A stretch of DNA of 64,000 bases from Candidatus Cloacimonadota bacterium (GTDB lineage Bacteria > Cloacimonadota > Cloacimonadia > Cloacimonadales > TCS61), in assembly GCA_021734835.1 (NCBI GenBank), contig JAIPIH010000001.1, positions 1 to 64,000 on the forward strand, written 5' to 3'. The position numbers were made by a program, and so were the translations under genes. The notes beneath the pieces were generated by a model that was not told where the DNA came from, did no database searches, and worked only from the letters and a program-made list of their open reading frames with translations. Positions 17,543 to 26,313 of the stretch are shown here, in pieces (the first letter of the stretch is position 1; every line of letters begins with the position of its first letter).

Positions 17543-18863
17543 GATTTATAAGGAATATAGAGATATCATAAAGAAAGACACACCAAAGTATCTAGCTGAT
17601 CTAGATCTTGTAACTCAAAAGATGAATAACTCTAATGCCAGGTATAAAGGGGAGATCATCGATTTTTTGTATCAGCCTATGTTCTTCGAACAAAAGGATA
17701 TTTCTAAATTCAAATATATAGCAGAGATGATTTACGGAATTATTACAAAGTGTACGAATGAATTTATCACAAATCCGGATTTTAGAAAATTCTTCGGTTT
17801 CTCAAAAACCATGGAAGATCTTATCCTGATAGATCCGGGTTATAAAAATCCCGCCCCAGTTGCCCGCCTTGATATTTTTTATGATGGAGACTTTAAATTT
17901 TGTGAACTGAATGGTGATGGAACTTCGGCCATGAACGAAGCTAACACTTTGGAACAGATATTTTCCGACTCGGCTGTTATTGCTGAGTTAAGAAAAAAAT
18001 ATGATATCAGATATTACGAATTGTTTTTTAGTTTCTTATCGGAATTACTGAAAATTTATCGTGAATTTGGCGGGAAAGGAAAACCCAGCATCGCCATTGC
18101 TGACTTTATGGGACTTGGATCAAATGAGGAATTCGAGTCTTTTAAAGAAGCCTTTGAGCAAAAAGGTCATAAAACAATTATTTGCGATCCGCGTGATATG
18201 GAATATAGAGACGGAAAACTATATGTCGGCAACTTTAAGATCGACTTGGTTTATAGACGAGCTGTAAATAAGGAAGTTGAACTCAGGATTGAGGAATGTT
18301 CTGATCTTATACAAGCATACAAAGAAAAAGCAGTTTGTGTTGTCGGCCCCTTCCGCTCCCAGATAATGCATAATAAAATTTTCTTTGAAGTCCTCACAAG
18401 CGAAGCAAAAACAGATTTTTTGAATTCTCAGGAAAGAGACTTCATCCACAAGCATATTCCGAAAACATTTCAAGTTCATAAAAATAATTTATCAAAAATA
18501 TTAACCGATAAAGATAATTATCTACTTAAGCCAAAAGATTTATATGCCGGAAAAGGAGTTATCTGCGGCCTGGATCAAAACAAAGAAGACTGGGAAAGGT
18601 CATTGCGTCAAGCTGCCGCTAGTAACGATTATCTGCTCCAGAAATTCTGCAACTTTACTCAAAAAGAAATCACAGTTTCAGAAAATGAGCAATTCAATGT
18701 TAAAAATTTAAAAACTACTTTAGGACTCTTTATCTATAATGGAAAATTCAGCGGATTATATTCGCGCGTTGGCAGCAGGAACGTGATAGCCGGAATTCAG
18801 GAAAGCATCTCACTTCCCAGTTTTGTTTACAAACCTAAGAATGAGTTTGAACCAGATAAATAA
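17532..18863 (+). CDS. ATP-grasp ligase, glutathionylspermidine-synthase-like
   Basis: About 443 residues with an ATP-grasp ligase fold. Visible pieces are FCELNGDGTSAMNEANTLEQ (early conserved loop), VVGPFRSQIMHNKIFFEVL, NYLLKPKDLYAGKGV (nucleotide-binding Lys and glycine loop) and LLQKFCNF. These resemble the synthetase domain of glutathionylspermidine synthase and related circularly permuted ATP-grasp enzymes. The start is uncertain: a GGAGG at 17522-17526 sits five bases before an in-frame TTG at 17532, which I prefer. An ATG at 17520 would add four residues. The start lies inside the end of the glutamate-cysteine ligase gene, so coupling is likely. It probably joins an amine or amino acid to a gamma-glutamyl peptide; the partner is unknown. 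Confidence 0.75.
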   Translation: MLNKIYKEYRDIIKKDTPKYLADLDLVTQKMNNSNARYKGEIIDFLYQPMFFEQKDISKFKYIAEMIYGIITKCTNEFITNPDFRKFFGFSKTMEDLILIDPGYKNPAPVARLDIFYDGDFKFCELNGDGTSAMNEANTLEQIFSDSAVIAELRKKYDIRYYELFFSFLSELLKIYREFGGKGKPSIAIADFMGLGSNEEFESFKEAFEQKGHKTIICDPRDMEYRDGKLYVGNFKIDLVYRRAVNKEVELRIEECSDLIQAYKEKAVCVVGPFRSQIMHNKIFFEVLTSEAKTDFLNSQERDFIHKHIPKTFQVHKNNLSKILTDKDNYLLKPKDLYAGKGVICGLDQNKEDWERSLRQAAASNDYLLQKFCNFTQKEITVSENEQFNVKNLKTTLGLFIYNGKFSGLYSRVGSRNVIAGIQESISLPSFVYKPKNEFEPDK

Positions 18864-18864
18864 T

Positions 18865-19548
18865 TCAGCTGGAGTTTTGGTTTTTTAACCATTTTAATGC
18901 TTCCCTTTCACTGAGCGAAGCTAAGTTATTATTCTCAACAAAGGTTATTACAGCTTTTGCATCTGTTTTTGAATATTGACGTAGAACCCATCCGATTGCT
19001 TTATTGATAAAAAATTCGCTACTTCCGTTCAATTTTAAAATTAATTTCTTCATAAGCTCATAATCAGTTTTCTCTTTGTAATGCAGCTGGAATAAAAGGC
19101 TGGTTCTTTGCAGCCACATATTATCGCTTTTCATCCATTTATCAATGTATTTATCAAGCAATTCAGGAAATCTGTTAAAATGAGTTCCCACCGTTCTGGC
19201 AGCTATGATATCAACTGTATCCCACCATGATTTTGTGATAATGAGATACTCAAAAAGTCCTATGCTTTCTTCATTCATTCGCTTACTGGTCTTACGTAAC
19301 AGATCGATGGCAAAATATTGGAATTCCCTTTGCGGCCACTGCCATAACTCTTTGATGATTTCCGGTAATTCTTCTATAGCCGGTAGACGATCTTTTTGTA
19401 AAAATGGTTTCTGCAGCTCCTTACGCACCGGACGTTTCAAACCGAAAAACTCAAATCTGTTTTTCATGTATTTTTGCATGGGCTTAGCTTTTAACGGATC
19501 TGAATTTTGTTGAAATGATTCGATCAATGGTTCTAAATATTGATGCAT
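18865..19548 (-). CDS. alkD: DNA alkylation repair protein, AlkD family
   Basis: The 227-residue protein has the all-helical HEAT-like repeat pattern of AlkD DNA glycosylases, which remove bulky N3- and N7-alkylated purines without base flipping. The early segment MKNRFEFFGLKRPVRKE matches the family start, and WWDTVDIIA carries the Asp that AlkD uses in catalysis. An RTSLLFQLHYKEKTD segment and FINKAIGWVLRQYSKTD complete the signature. A CAGGAGAG precedes the ATG. Its stop lies one base from the stop of the ATP-grasp gene on the other strand, so the two genes converge with no room for a separate terminator. Confidence 0.9.
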   Translation of the reverse strand: MHQYLEPLIESFQQNSDPLKAKPMQKYMKNRFEFFGLKRPVRKELQKPFLQKDRLPAIEELPEIIKELWQWPQREFQYFAIDLLRKTSKRMNEESIGLFEYLIITKSWWDTVDIIAARTVGTHFNRFPELLDKYIDKWMKSDNMWLQRTSLLFQLHYKEKTDYELMKKLILKLNGSSEFFINKAIGWVLRQYSKTDAKAVITFVENNNLASLSEREALKWLKNQNSS

Positions 19549-19615
19549 GATCTCTCCTGAACTTTTTATTCAATTATTAAATACTCTTTTTTCCAGCAAG
19601 TGTTTTATGAACAAA

Positions 19616-19645
19616 TTGACAAGATTACTACCAGAATTGAATAAT
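19616..19645 (+). promoter_or_regulatory. Candidate promoter for the Cys-rich small protein gene
   Basis: TTGACA at 19616-19621 is followed after 18 bases by AATAAT at 19640-19645. The predicted transcript would start near 19652, about 60 bases before the ATG at 19714. Confidence 0.45.
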
Positions 19646-19713
19646 GATATATGAAGTTTTAAGAATCTCAAAAAGCAAAATTAATATTTTAGTTAATATC
19701 TTAGGAGAAGAGT

Positions 19714-20049
19714 ATGACAAAATTCAAGGTTTGCCCTAATTGTAATAAAGAATGGAAATATCGCAGTGATTTTATTTATGATCCCCAGGTAGAAATAATT
19801 GGTTATCAAGTACATTTCAAAAACCTGGAGAAGGGATTTTTTTTGTTCAATCATTCTTGCCGCAGCACTATGTCTATACCTGTAAATGCTTTCAGTGATT
19901 TGTATCATGGACCGATTTTTAAGGAAAAATTGACAGGAACTGACCATTGTAGCGGGTATTGCCTGCATGAGAGTAATTTAAGGCCTTGTCCTGAAAAATG
20001 CGAATGTGCCTATGTACGCGAAGTTATTCAGATAATCAAAGAAAAATAA
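19714..20049 (+). CDS. Uncharacterised Cys-rich small protein, probable metal binder
   Basis: This 111-residue protein begins with a CPNC knuckle (KVCPNCNKEW) and has further cysteines in FNHSCRSTM, HCSGYCLH and PCPEKCEC near the end, eight or more in all. The pattern suggests one or two zinc or iron-sulphur sites. A tract IGYQVHFKNLEKGFFLFNHS in the middle is likely a beta-rich core. There is no signal peptide. I do not recognise a named family, though similar short proteins seem to occur in anaerobic bacteria. AGGAG lies seven bases before the ATG, and it has its own candidate promoter and terminator, so it looks like a single-gene transcript. Confidence 0.75.
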   Translation: MTKFKVCPNCNKEWKYRSDFIYDPQVEIIGYQVHFKNLEKGFFLFNHSCRSTMSIPVNAFSDLYHGPIFKEKLTGTDHCSGYCLHESNLRPCPEKCECAYVREVIQIIKEK

Positions 20050-20074
20050 AAAATTGGTTTTTTAATATGTAAGC

Positions 20075-20124
20075 AGAGTAGGATCTTAGATCATGAACAT
20101 CGTAAGACCCTACTCTTAATTTTT
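20075..20124 (+). terminator. Rho-independent terminator after the Cys-rich protein gene
   Basis: Arms at 20075-20088 (AGAGTAGGATCTTA) and 20103-20116 pair over 13 of 14 positions around a 14-base loop and are followed by TTAATTTTTC. The T-run favours plus-strand termination; the opposing peptidase gene ends at 20125, immediately beyond it. Confidence 0.75.
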
Positions 20125-22281
20125 CTATTTCATTAATATCATTTTTTTAGTTGCTTCAAAGTTTCCACAATTCATTTTATAAAGATAAACTCCGGAACTA
20201 ACAGGTCTGTCATTATTATCTAAGCCTTCCCAAGTCACAAAGTGTTCACCAATCGGTAAGGATTCATTGACTAGTGTTTTGATCTTCTGACCTTTTGAAT
20301 TATAGATTTGAATAACGACTTTAGAATCTGTTTCTCCCACCGAGAAATTGATAGATGTTACCGGGTTAAATGGATTTGGGAAATTACCGCCTAAATAGTT
20401 CACATTCAGGTTTTGGATGTCATTTGCTTCGGTATGATCTATCACAACAGGAGTACAATGCTCAGATTCCCAATCTCCGCTATACACAGCGGTTAAAGTA
20501 TAGGAATAAACACCTGTGGGTACTTCCTGATCAAAATAGAATAACTGCGTTGTAGAGTTCAGAAATTCATTATCCCTGTAGATATTATATTCTGTGAAAT
20601 CCCTATTTTCAGTTATTGGCTCCCAGCTTAGAGAAACGTTTGGACCTAAAGACTCTGCAGTTAGTTCTGTAGGTACAGGTAAGATCAATTCAACCTGTAT
20701 CGTATTAGATGGATCAGATTCTTCCGTATCATAAACAGCGGTCACATAGTAGGAATATTCAGCCTGCCCCAGATCTGCATCTATGTATCCTGTAGTAGGG
20801 AAAGGATCGTTGGAAACTTCCGCCAGAAAATCACCATCTCTATAGACATTATAACTCAAAGCTCCTGCACTCCCCGCGCTCCAGCTTAATGCTGCACTAT
20901 TAAAATTAACTATTTCAAAACCAAGATCCTGAGGTGGATTTGTTCCTGATGCTCCATCAAAAGTTAATGCTTTAATACAAAAATTACCAGTATTTTGATA
21001 ACCGGATGGATCGTTATAATCATAAAAATCTAACCAATTGTCACCTACTTTATAGTAACTTTCCTCCGGATTCGCTGAAGACTCAACCAGAGTTCGGTAA
21101 TGAGCTCCCAATAAAACCGGTACTTCAGAAGTTCTATCATAAGGTTGACCTCCCTCAGAAAGATACAAGTAAACATAGAAGTCATCTCCTTCTGTTACGG
21201 AAATCGGTGTTGCGAGATCTACTGTATGCAGCCCTGCATGATCAAAATCACCGGAAATAATTGCCAAATCATTGGAAAGAACACTGCCGTCAAAATCATC
21301 AAATATTTTTACTATAAAATCTACATAATCTACAGCAGAGAAGAAATTTACTGCTTCAATTATCTGAGTACCAGTAGCTGTAAAAGCATTAAAAGCTTCG
21401 GAAACGGTTGATAATGTATCACGCCAGCCATGGTAATCATGGTAATAGACGCTATCATAGATCATAGGTTCTACTCCCCGAAAAGATATTGCACCCATCT
21501 CTATGTTTCGGCAAGCATGTTTATCGTAATAAGAAATCCAGAAATAACCACTGTAGCCCCATGACGGTCCCCAACTATTTCTAACTAACCAAGCTCCAGG
21601 TAGGGGGGCTTGGGTTACACGACTATCATCCCAGCCGATAATTGCTACCGCATGATTTGGGTCTAATGTGCTGGATGGCGGCTGATAATGATTGTACTGA
21701 CCATTGATGAACGAGCCGTCGTAACACATACAAGTTCCCATAATCCCATAATCAATAACAGCTTGTTTCAAAACATCAATATTGGAAATATCATCTTCTA
21801 ATTTATACCATTCAACATCTCTGGAATAGTAATAATGATAACTCGGCAGCCATCTATCACAAGGGAATGCTGAATTACCGTAGGGTGCATCAATTTCTCG
21901 AACTGCTCCTTCCCCTCTGGAAAGATAAGCAGTTGTAACTCTGTAATCTCCGCCCATATGGACTTCCAATCCGCCGCCGGTAGGTGGAGTAGTATCATCG
22001 TTATTATGTTGATTAAATCCATTCCACCAATCCAAATGCGCTTCCGAAAGATCCGGTTCTCCGCTCTCACCGGCATTATCCCAAGCCCCGGTCAACATCA
22101 TATTACCTTCCATAGAGGCATAAGCCCCGTGTGCCCAGCAAGTTCCGTATGATCCCTGATTTCTTACACTTGGTACATAATTTTCACCATCAACATCCCG
22201 CAGATCATATTGAGCAGGCGGATCTGCAACTATCAAAACTGTGATCAACAAAATAAAAATAATAAAAAACTTTTTCAGCAT
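20125..22281 (-). CDS. Secreted papain-like (C1A) cysteine peptidase with Fn3-like domains and sorting domain
   Basis: A 718-residue precursor. The ATG at 22281 follows GGGGAGG by six bases and opens a signal peptide ([19 protein letters not shown]). The catalytic Cys is in [16 protein letters not shown] (about residue 48), the His in [11 protein letters not shown] (about 210), and the Asn in [17 protein letters not shown] (about 235), so the papain triad is complete. There is no long propeptide: the enzyme domain begins soon after the signal. A beta-rich lectin-like domain and two fibronectin-III-like domains follow, and the last 80 residues form a NFPNPFNPV-led sorting domain ending in KKMILMK. 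It should degrade or bind external protein. It is the second protein in this window with this export tail. Confidence 0.9.
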   Translation of the reverse strand: MLKKFFIIFILLITVLIVADPPAQYDLRDVDGENYVPSVRNQGSYGTCWAHGAYASMEGNMMLTGAWDNAGESGEPDLSEAHLDWWNGFNQHNNDDTTPPTGGGLEVHMGGDYRVTTAYLSRGEGAVREIDAPYGNSAFPCDRWLPSYHYYYSRDVEWYKLEDDISNIDVLKQAVIDYGIMGTCMCYDGSFINGQYNHYQPPSSTLDPNHAVAIIGWDDSRVTQAPLPGAWLVRNSWGPSWGYSGYFWISYYDKHACRNIEMGAISFRGVEPMIYDSVYYHDYHGWRDTLSTVSEAFNAFTATGTQIIEAVNFFSAVDYVDFIVKIFDDFDGSVLSNDLAIISGDFDHAGLHTVDLATPISVTEGDDFYVYLYLSEGGQPYDRTSEVPVLLGAHYRTLVESSANPEESYYKVGDNWLDFYDYNDPSGYQNTGNFCIKALTFDGASGTNPPQDLGFEIVNFNSAALSWSAGSAGALSYNVYRDGDFLAEVSNDPFPTTGYIDADLGQAEYSYYVTAVYDTEESDPSNTIQVELILPVPTELTAESLGPNVSLSWEPITENRDFTEYNIYRDNEFLNSTTQLFYFDQEVPTGVYSYTLTAVYSGDWESEHCTPVVIDHTEANDIQNLNVNYLGGNFPNPFNPVTSINFSVGETDSKVVIQIYNSKGQKIKTLVNESLPIGEHFVTWEGLDNNDRPVSSGVYLYKMNCGNFEATKKMILMK

Positions 22282-22356
22282 ATTATCCTCCCCGTAATTT
22301 TTTACCTGAATATTGTGCATAAACTATTCCGAGAATTAATTTAATGTGGTAAATTA

Positions 22357-22362
22357 AGTCAA
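22357..22362 (-). promoter_or_regulatory. Candidate -35 element for the papain-like peptidase gene
   Basis: TTGACT reads on the minus strand, with TTAATT 17 bases further on. The element lies about 75 bases before the ATG. Confidence 0.35.
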
Positions 22363-22380
22363 ATAGAATTACTGATAAAT

Positions 22381-22410
22381 AAAAAAAAGGGGAAACCTGC
22401 AGGTTTCCCC
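22381..22410 (-). terminator. Rho-independent terminator after the TonB receptor gene
   Basis: A perfect 22-base palindrome (22389-22410, outer bases GGGG/CCCC, centre CTGCAG) lies 22 bases beyond the receptor stop. On the minus strand it runs directly into eight T residues, so it terminates that gene. Confidence 0.85.
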
Positions 22411-22432
22411 AGATGATAATTAAGTGCTCTTA

Positions 22433-25135
22433 CTAGAATTTAACTGAAACTCCAGCGTTGAAAGTTCTTGGTAACCCGAAGAAAACTTCAGCAGCACTAC
22501 CTGTATGAGGATATGCATCTTTATCCCAAGCATTATATGCACTATTATCCACTGCATCTTGAACATAAATTTCATCTAACACGTTAAAGATGTGGGTGAA
22601 TGCCTCCATTTCCAAACCATTAACAATTGTTGGAAGTTTATAACTGAAATGAAGATCTAATACACCATAAGATGGGATTTCCCAACTTTCTGAAGTGTCC
22701 GTGGGATCTTGACGGCTGAATGGATCCCAGGAAGCATAGAAATCAGTAAAATATTTGTAAGAGGCTTTAGCAGAAAGACCGCTTACCGGGAAGAATGTTG
22801 TGGCAAAAGCAAGTTGTGTTTGGGGTGCATCACCAACTTTAAGGTCTTTTACATAACATTCTAATGTGTCTATTACTTCCACTCCTTCATACCAATTTTT
22901 ATAAGTTGCTGTTAAATCATTTGTATAGATCCAGTCACCTTTAGAAACTGAGAGATCAAATCTCACAAGTGAAATCGGTTGTGAGTTTAGTTCTAATTCA
23001 ATTCCGGCATGACGTGAGTCCATACCTCTAATGAACAAGATTCCTTCATTTCCAAGAGAGTCTGATATTCCTTGAGTTTTTGCTTGGTCTAGCCAATTGG
23101 TGTAGTAAATATCACCTTTAACATTTAAAAGACCATTTAATCCGGTAAAGTTAAATCCAATTTCAAAGTCAGTAAACTTTTCATTCTCCGGATTTTCAGC
23201 AACTGTACCATCATAGTCATCAATCACTTCATCAAATATTGGGCATTTGGATACATAACCGGCATTCCCGAATATACCAAGATTATCTGTTAATTGATAA
23301 CTTGAACCACCTTTACCCTGATAACCTAGGATCCATTCAGTTTCTGAGAATAGTTCCTCACCTTCTCCATTATCAGCAAAATGATCAGTAAAGCTATATT
23401 TAACACTTGAAAGACCAAACATTGCATAGGAATTTGATTTCCCTACAGCATATTCACCTTGAAGATATCCACCGAACCAGTCAACTGTATTTGTATTGTT
23501 ATAATCGATCCTGTCACCAAGTGTTTTTGTGTAATCTTCATCAGTTGTATCAAAGTCATTTCCTTCAAATCTAATATAATCTCCGCCTAGGAGATCACGC
23601 ACTTCTCTGTAGTGTTCTATTTCTGCAGTTCTCAAGTCAATACCAAATGAGGATTTGAAACTATCAGTTACTTGATAATAAGCTTTGGAAATAGCGCCAA
23701 TCGTCCACTGATTGTTCACACTATTACGAAGAATACCGAGTGATCCTGTACTGGATGTATCATTAACGGCAATCGTTGAATTAAAATTAACAACTCTTGA
23801 AGGACCGGAATAATCCCAGACCATGCTGCCGAATGTTCCTGAGCCACCGCCTTTTCCACCTGAGTAGTACACGATGGAATAGATATCAAACTTTTCATTT
23901 AATTTTGTAAACCAGTTTAAGTTGATCTGTGGTTTATGATAGTAGTTTTCTCTTTCGTTCAAGAAAGTATCTGAGTATCTGTCATGCAGTTGGCCGTTCC
24001 AACTCTGTTTACCTTTATAACTGTTATCCACTACATTCCAGTTTTCATTGTAAAACATTCCCGCTTTGGATTCGTTGAAATCATCAAAATAATCATCAAG
24101 ATCAGAGGTAGGTACACCGGAATTATCTGTGGCATAATCGTGATTATAGGCAGCCATATTCTGCATATAAGTATTTTGTCCGTGTCTTTGAGGAGCGCCC
24201 GCAGCGTAAAATTCAATTCGATTGTTGTCATTGATATTGTAACTTGAAGCCAGATAGTATGACCAGGCATCTGTCCAGGTCGCATCAATCACGCCGTCTC
24301 CGGTCTTCCGTGTTACATTAAAGCTAAAGGCATATTTATCATCTACTAAGCCGGAATTAGCAGCCATTGTATTCTTTTCAAATCCACCTGAACCATATTC
24401 CTGCTTAAAGAAAACACCTTTATCCATTTTAGTTGGATCAGTGATCATATTCATTGTTCCTCCGATGGAAGGAACTGCCAGATTTACTGCACTTAGGCCT
24501 CTTTGTACCTGTATTGAAGATGTAGCATCACCAAGACCATCCCAGTTAGACCAATAGACCCAGCCATTTTCCATATCATTAATGGGAACACCATTGATCA
24601 TAACAGCTACGTTACGTTGATTAAAGCCGCGAATATTTAAGCGAGCATCACCAGCGCCGCCGCCTTGACCGGTGGAATAAACACTGGGTGTTGTAGTAAG
24701 AACAAGCGGGATATCACGTGAGCCTAAAGAAGATGTGATCTCTTCTTTTTCAACATCTGTAAAAGCGATAGGTGTTTCAATTTTTGCACGATCGGAAACT
24801 ATCTTTATCCCTTCAATGTTGATAGATTTAACTGAGAGTTTTACATTTAAAATTGATGTTTCATTTTCTTTAACTTCAATCTTCATTGATTTTGTTCCAT
24901 AACCCATATAACGAAATTGAACTTCAACTATTCCGATTGGAACATCTGCGATCGAGAAAGTACCATTAGGTTGCGTGTAAGTACCCTTCTCAAGGCCAAC
25001 CACTAAAACAGCTGCATTAGCAAGCGGTTCTCCGGTTCCTTCGATAGTAACCCGCCCTGCTACCTTTCCAGCTTGCGCATATAAAGGCAGGATCAACATT
25101 GTGATAACAACAAGAAATAAAACAATTTTCTTCAT
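22433..25135 (-). CDS. TonB-dependent outer-membrane receptor with carboxypeptidase-like N-domain
   Basis: The 900-residue protein has a signal peptide (MKKIVLFLVVITMLILPLYA), a carboxypeptidase-regulatory-like beta domain (about 22-105; GKVAGRVTIEGTGEPLANA), a plug domain (about 115-235; IETPIAFTDVEKEEITSS, then LNIRGFNQRNVAVMINGVP) and a long 22-strand-type barrel ending in aromatic FNAGVSVKF. These receptors bring large or scarce nutrients across the outer membrane using TonB energy. The N-domain arrangement is that of SusC-like and related FCB receptors, but no SusD partner is adjacent, so the substrate is unknown. AAGGAGG lies five bases before the ATG. It stands alone with its own terminator. 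Confidence 0.92.
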   Translation of the reverse strand: MKKIVLFLVVITMLILPLYAQAGKVAGRVTIEGTGEPLANAAVLVVGLEKGTYTQPNGTFSIADVPIGIVEVQFRYMGYGTKSMKIEVKENETSILNVKLSVKSINIEGIKIVSDRAKIETPIAFTDVEKEEITSSLGSRDIPLVLTTTPSVYSTGQGGGAGDARLNIRGFNQRNVAVMINGVPINDMENGWVYWSNWDGLGDATSSIQVQRGLSAVNLAVPSIGGTMNMITDPTKMDKGVFFKQEYGSGGFEKNTMAANSGLVDDKYAFSFNVTRKTGDGVIDATWTDAWSYYLASSYNINDNNRIEFYAAGAPQRHGQNTYMQNMAAYNHDYATDNSGVPTSDLDDYFDDFNESKAGMFYNENWNVVDNSYKGKQSWNGQLHDRYSDTFLNERENYYHKPQINLNWFTKLNEKFDIYSIVYYSGGKGGGSGTFGSMVWDYSGPSRVVNFNSTIAVNDTSSTGSLGILRNSVNNQWTIGAISKAYYQVTDSFKSSFGIDLRTAEIEHYREVRDLLGGDYIRFEGNDFDTTDEDYTKTLGDRIDYNNTNTVDWFGGYLQGEYAVGKSNSYAMFGLSSVKYSFTDHFADNGEGEELFSETEWILGYQGKGGSSYQLTDNLGIFGNAGYVSKCPIFDEVIDDYDGTVAENPENEKFTDFEIGFNFTGLNGLLNVKGDIYYTNWLDQAKTQGISDSLGNEGILFIRGMDSRHAGIELELNSQPISLVRFDLSVSKGDWIYTNDLTATYKNWYEGVEVIDTLECYVKDLKVGDAPQTQLAFATTFFPVSGLSAKASYKYFTDFYASWDPFSRQDPTDTSESWEIPSYGVLDLHFSYKLPTIVNGLEMEAFTHIFNVLDEIYVQDAVDNSAYNAWDKDAYPHTGSAAEVFFGLPRTFNAGVSVKF

Positions 25136-25193
25136 AACGTCCTCCTTAAATTAATTTCGCGTCTTTGCGGAAATTTGGATAATTCTCACAAGA

Positions 25194-25199
25194 TGTCAA
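25194..25199 (-). promoter_or_regulatory. Candidate -35 element for the TonB receptor gene
   Basis: TTGACA reads on the minus strand 58 bases before the ATG at 25135. The hexamer 17 bases further is AAATTT, a poor -10. Confidence 0.35.
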
Positions 25200-25372
25200 G
25201 ATGAAAATAATTGAAAATAATTTAGTTAATATTATACTAATAAACACATAATTAAAATAAGGGATAAAAATAAATTTAAATAATATAATTAGTGGTATTC
25301 TTTATCGATCAGCAAAAAATAGCTCCCGTCAGCGCAATAATGAAGATAAATGTATTAATAATTCCAAAACCG
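25200..25372. other. Gene-poor AT-rich stretch
   Basis: No convincing gene. On the minus strand 25309-25392 could encode a 27-residue hydrophobic peptide ending in LTGAIFC before a TGA, which resembles the start of a lipoprotein signal cut short. It overlaps the end of the kinase relic and has no clear SD, so it is recorded only as a curiosity. Confidence 0.3.
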
Positions 25373-25556
25373 CTAATTCGAAGGAATGTCATGTATAACT
25401 TCAAAGAGGTATCAACTCGAATTGAGTTGGTCAAATCGATTTTCTACATCACTTCCCATGAGCTAACCATTGTAATATCTAAACCGATAAACTTCGTTAG
25501 TATAGTTCTATACCAGCGATTTATAGCATTGATATCCCTTTTACTTCAACCAGATG
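25373..25556 (-). pseudogene. Decayed second copy of the 3' end of the deoxynucleoside kinase gene
   Basis: Read on the minus strand this stretch aligns base by base with the last 61 codons of the intact kinase gene (27464-27650), about 70% identical by eye. Matching peptide pieces are SKRDINAINRWYRT against NKSDINALNRWYRT, and LFEVIHDIPSN against LFEVIYDTLSS at the end, with the same TAG stop (25373-25375). The copy is dead: a TGG codon has become TGA, and single- and double-base gaps shift the frame twice. Similarity stops near 25556. It lies in the same orientation as the intact gene and 1.9 kb from it, so the two copies form imperfect direct repeats around the phosphate cassette. The overlapping plus-strand reading frame at 25292-25582 is antisense to it and not a gene. 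Confidence 0.8.
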
Positions 25557-25588
25557 ATAAACATTTTTCAATCAAGATATAAAAATAC

Positions 25589-25617
25589 TTGACATATCAT
25601 ATCATCATTTCAGATAA
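25589..25617 (+). promoter_or_regulatory. Candidate promoter of the ArsR-polyphosphate cassette
   Basis: TTGACA at 25589-25594 is followed after 17 bases by a weak AGATAA. Around it TCATCAT (25602-25608) and ATGATGA (25625-25631) form a 7-base inverted repeat, a possible operator for the ArsR-type repressor encoded just downstream. Confidence 0.4.
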
Positions 25618-25644
25618 ACGTAATATGATGACAAGGAGGGTATG

Positions 25645-26010
25645 ATGCTCGATGAATTTGTGCTGTTAAAATTATCAAAATTATTTAATATTATCTCCAA
25701 CCAAATTCGTATAAAGATAATCTATACTCTTATGGAAAACAAAGCCTTAACTGTTACAGAAATCTCTGAGAAAATAAATATCCCCCAAAATACTCTTTCC
25801 GCTCATTTAAAAATTCTTTATGAAGGAGCTTTTTTAAAAAAAGAACAAAAATGGCGAAATGTTCATTACTCCTTAAAAGAACCTAAATTGAAAGAAATTT
25901 TGGAACTGGGTTCCAAGATTCTATACAATAAATGGGAAGGCAATTGGGAGAAAATAGCTGAAGCAAAAAGAAAAATGGAATCAATAAACAAACCACAAGG
26001 CGATAAATAA
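25645..26010 (+). CDS. ArsR-family winged-helix regulator
   Basis: A 121-residue protein with a helix-turn-helix typical of ArsR/SmtB repressors: LFNIISNQIRIKIIYTLMENK, then VTEISEKINIPQNTLSAHLKIL as the recognition region and a beta-wing FLKKEQKWRNVHYSL. No CxC metal-binding box is present, so a metal is not the obvious signal. The ATG at 25645 is five bases after AGGAGG; the ATG three bases earlier is too close to the SD. Its stop overlaps the next start by one base (TAATG). Being first in the cassette it probably controls the following polyphosphate genes. Confidence 0.88.
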   Translation: MLDEFVLLKLSKLFNIISNQIRIKIIYTLMENKALTVTEISEKINIPQNTLSAHLKILYEGAFLKKEQKWRNVHYSLKEPKLKEILELGSKILYNKWEGNWEKIAEAKRKMESINKPQGDK

Positions 26011-26300
26011 TGGGAAAAGTTATACCAAGATGGGAATGGCGAACATTTGGTGAAAATTTTACTAAAAATCCCGAGCTCAAGATGGTAGATGTAAAAAAAG
26101 TACGACATGGATATTTAGTAGATGACTCAATCGTAGAATTTGCTGAGGTGCAATTCAACGATGTTAGACTAAAAACAATAGCTGTGGAACATGTTGATCC
26201 TGAATTAGTTCTAAAAACCGTAAATAAATTGGAAGTGGAAAAATTCGAGAATACTAACTACATTAAAGCAATGAAACGTACCTTTGGGATGAACTACTAA
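26010..26300 (+). CDS. CYTH-like polyphosphate-associated protein, shortened
   Basis: A 96-residue protein that starts IPRWEWRTFGENF and continues VKKVRHGYLVDDSIVEFAEV, then TIAVEHVDPELVLKTVNKL and ENTNYIKAMKRTFGM. From memory these are the first block and the last block of a family of about 200 residues that sits beside exopolyphosphatases and looks like a CYTH triphosphate tunnel domain. The middle block is absent here, so the gene seems to have lost about 100 codons in frame near residue 20. Half the tunnel strands would be missing, and catalysis is doubtful. It overlaps the ArsR gene by one base and lies 13 bp before ppx. The family link is recalled, not tested. Confidence 0.55.
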   Translation: MGKVIPRWEWRTFGENFTKNPELKMVDVKKVRHGYLVDDSIVEFAEVQFNDVRLKTIAVEHVDPELVLKTVNKLEVEKFENTNYIKAMKRTFGMNY

Positions 26301-26313
26301 TTAGGGGAATTAT

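Noticed and set aside
25292-25582. Plus-strand frame of 96 codons between the TonB receptor and ArsR genes
   Set aside because: It is antisense to the decayed kinase 3' end, which has a real homologous partner at 27464-27650.
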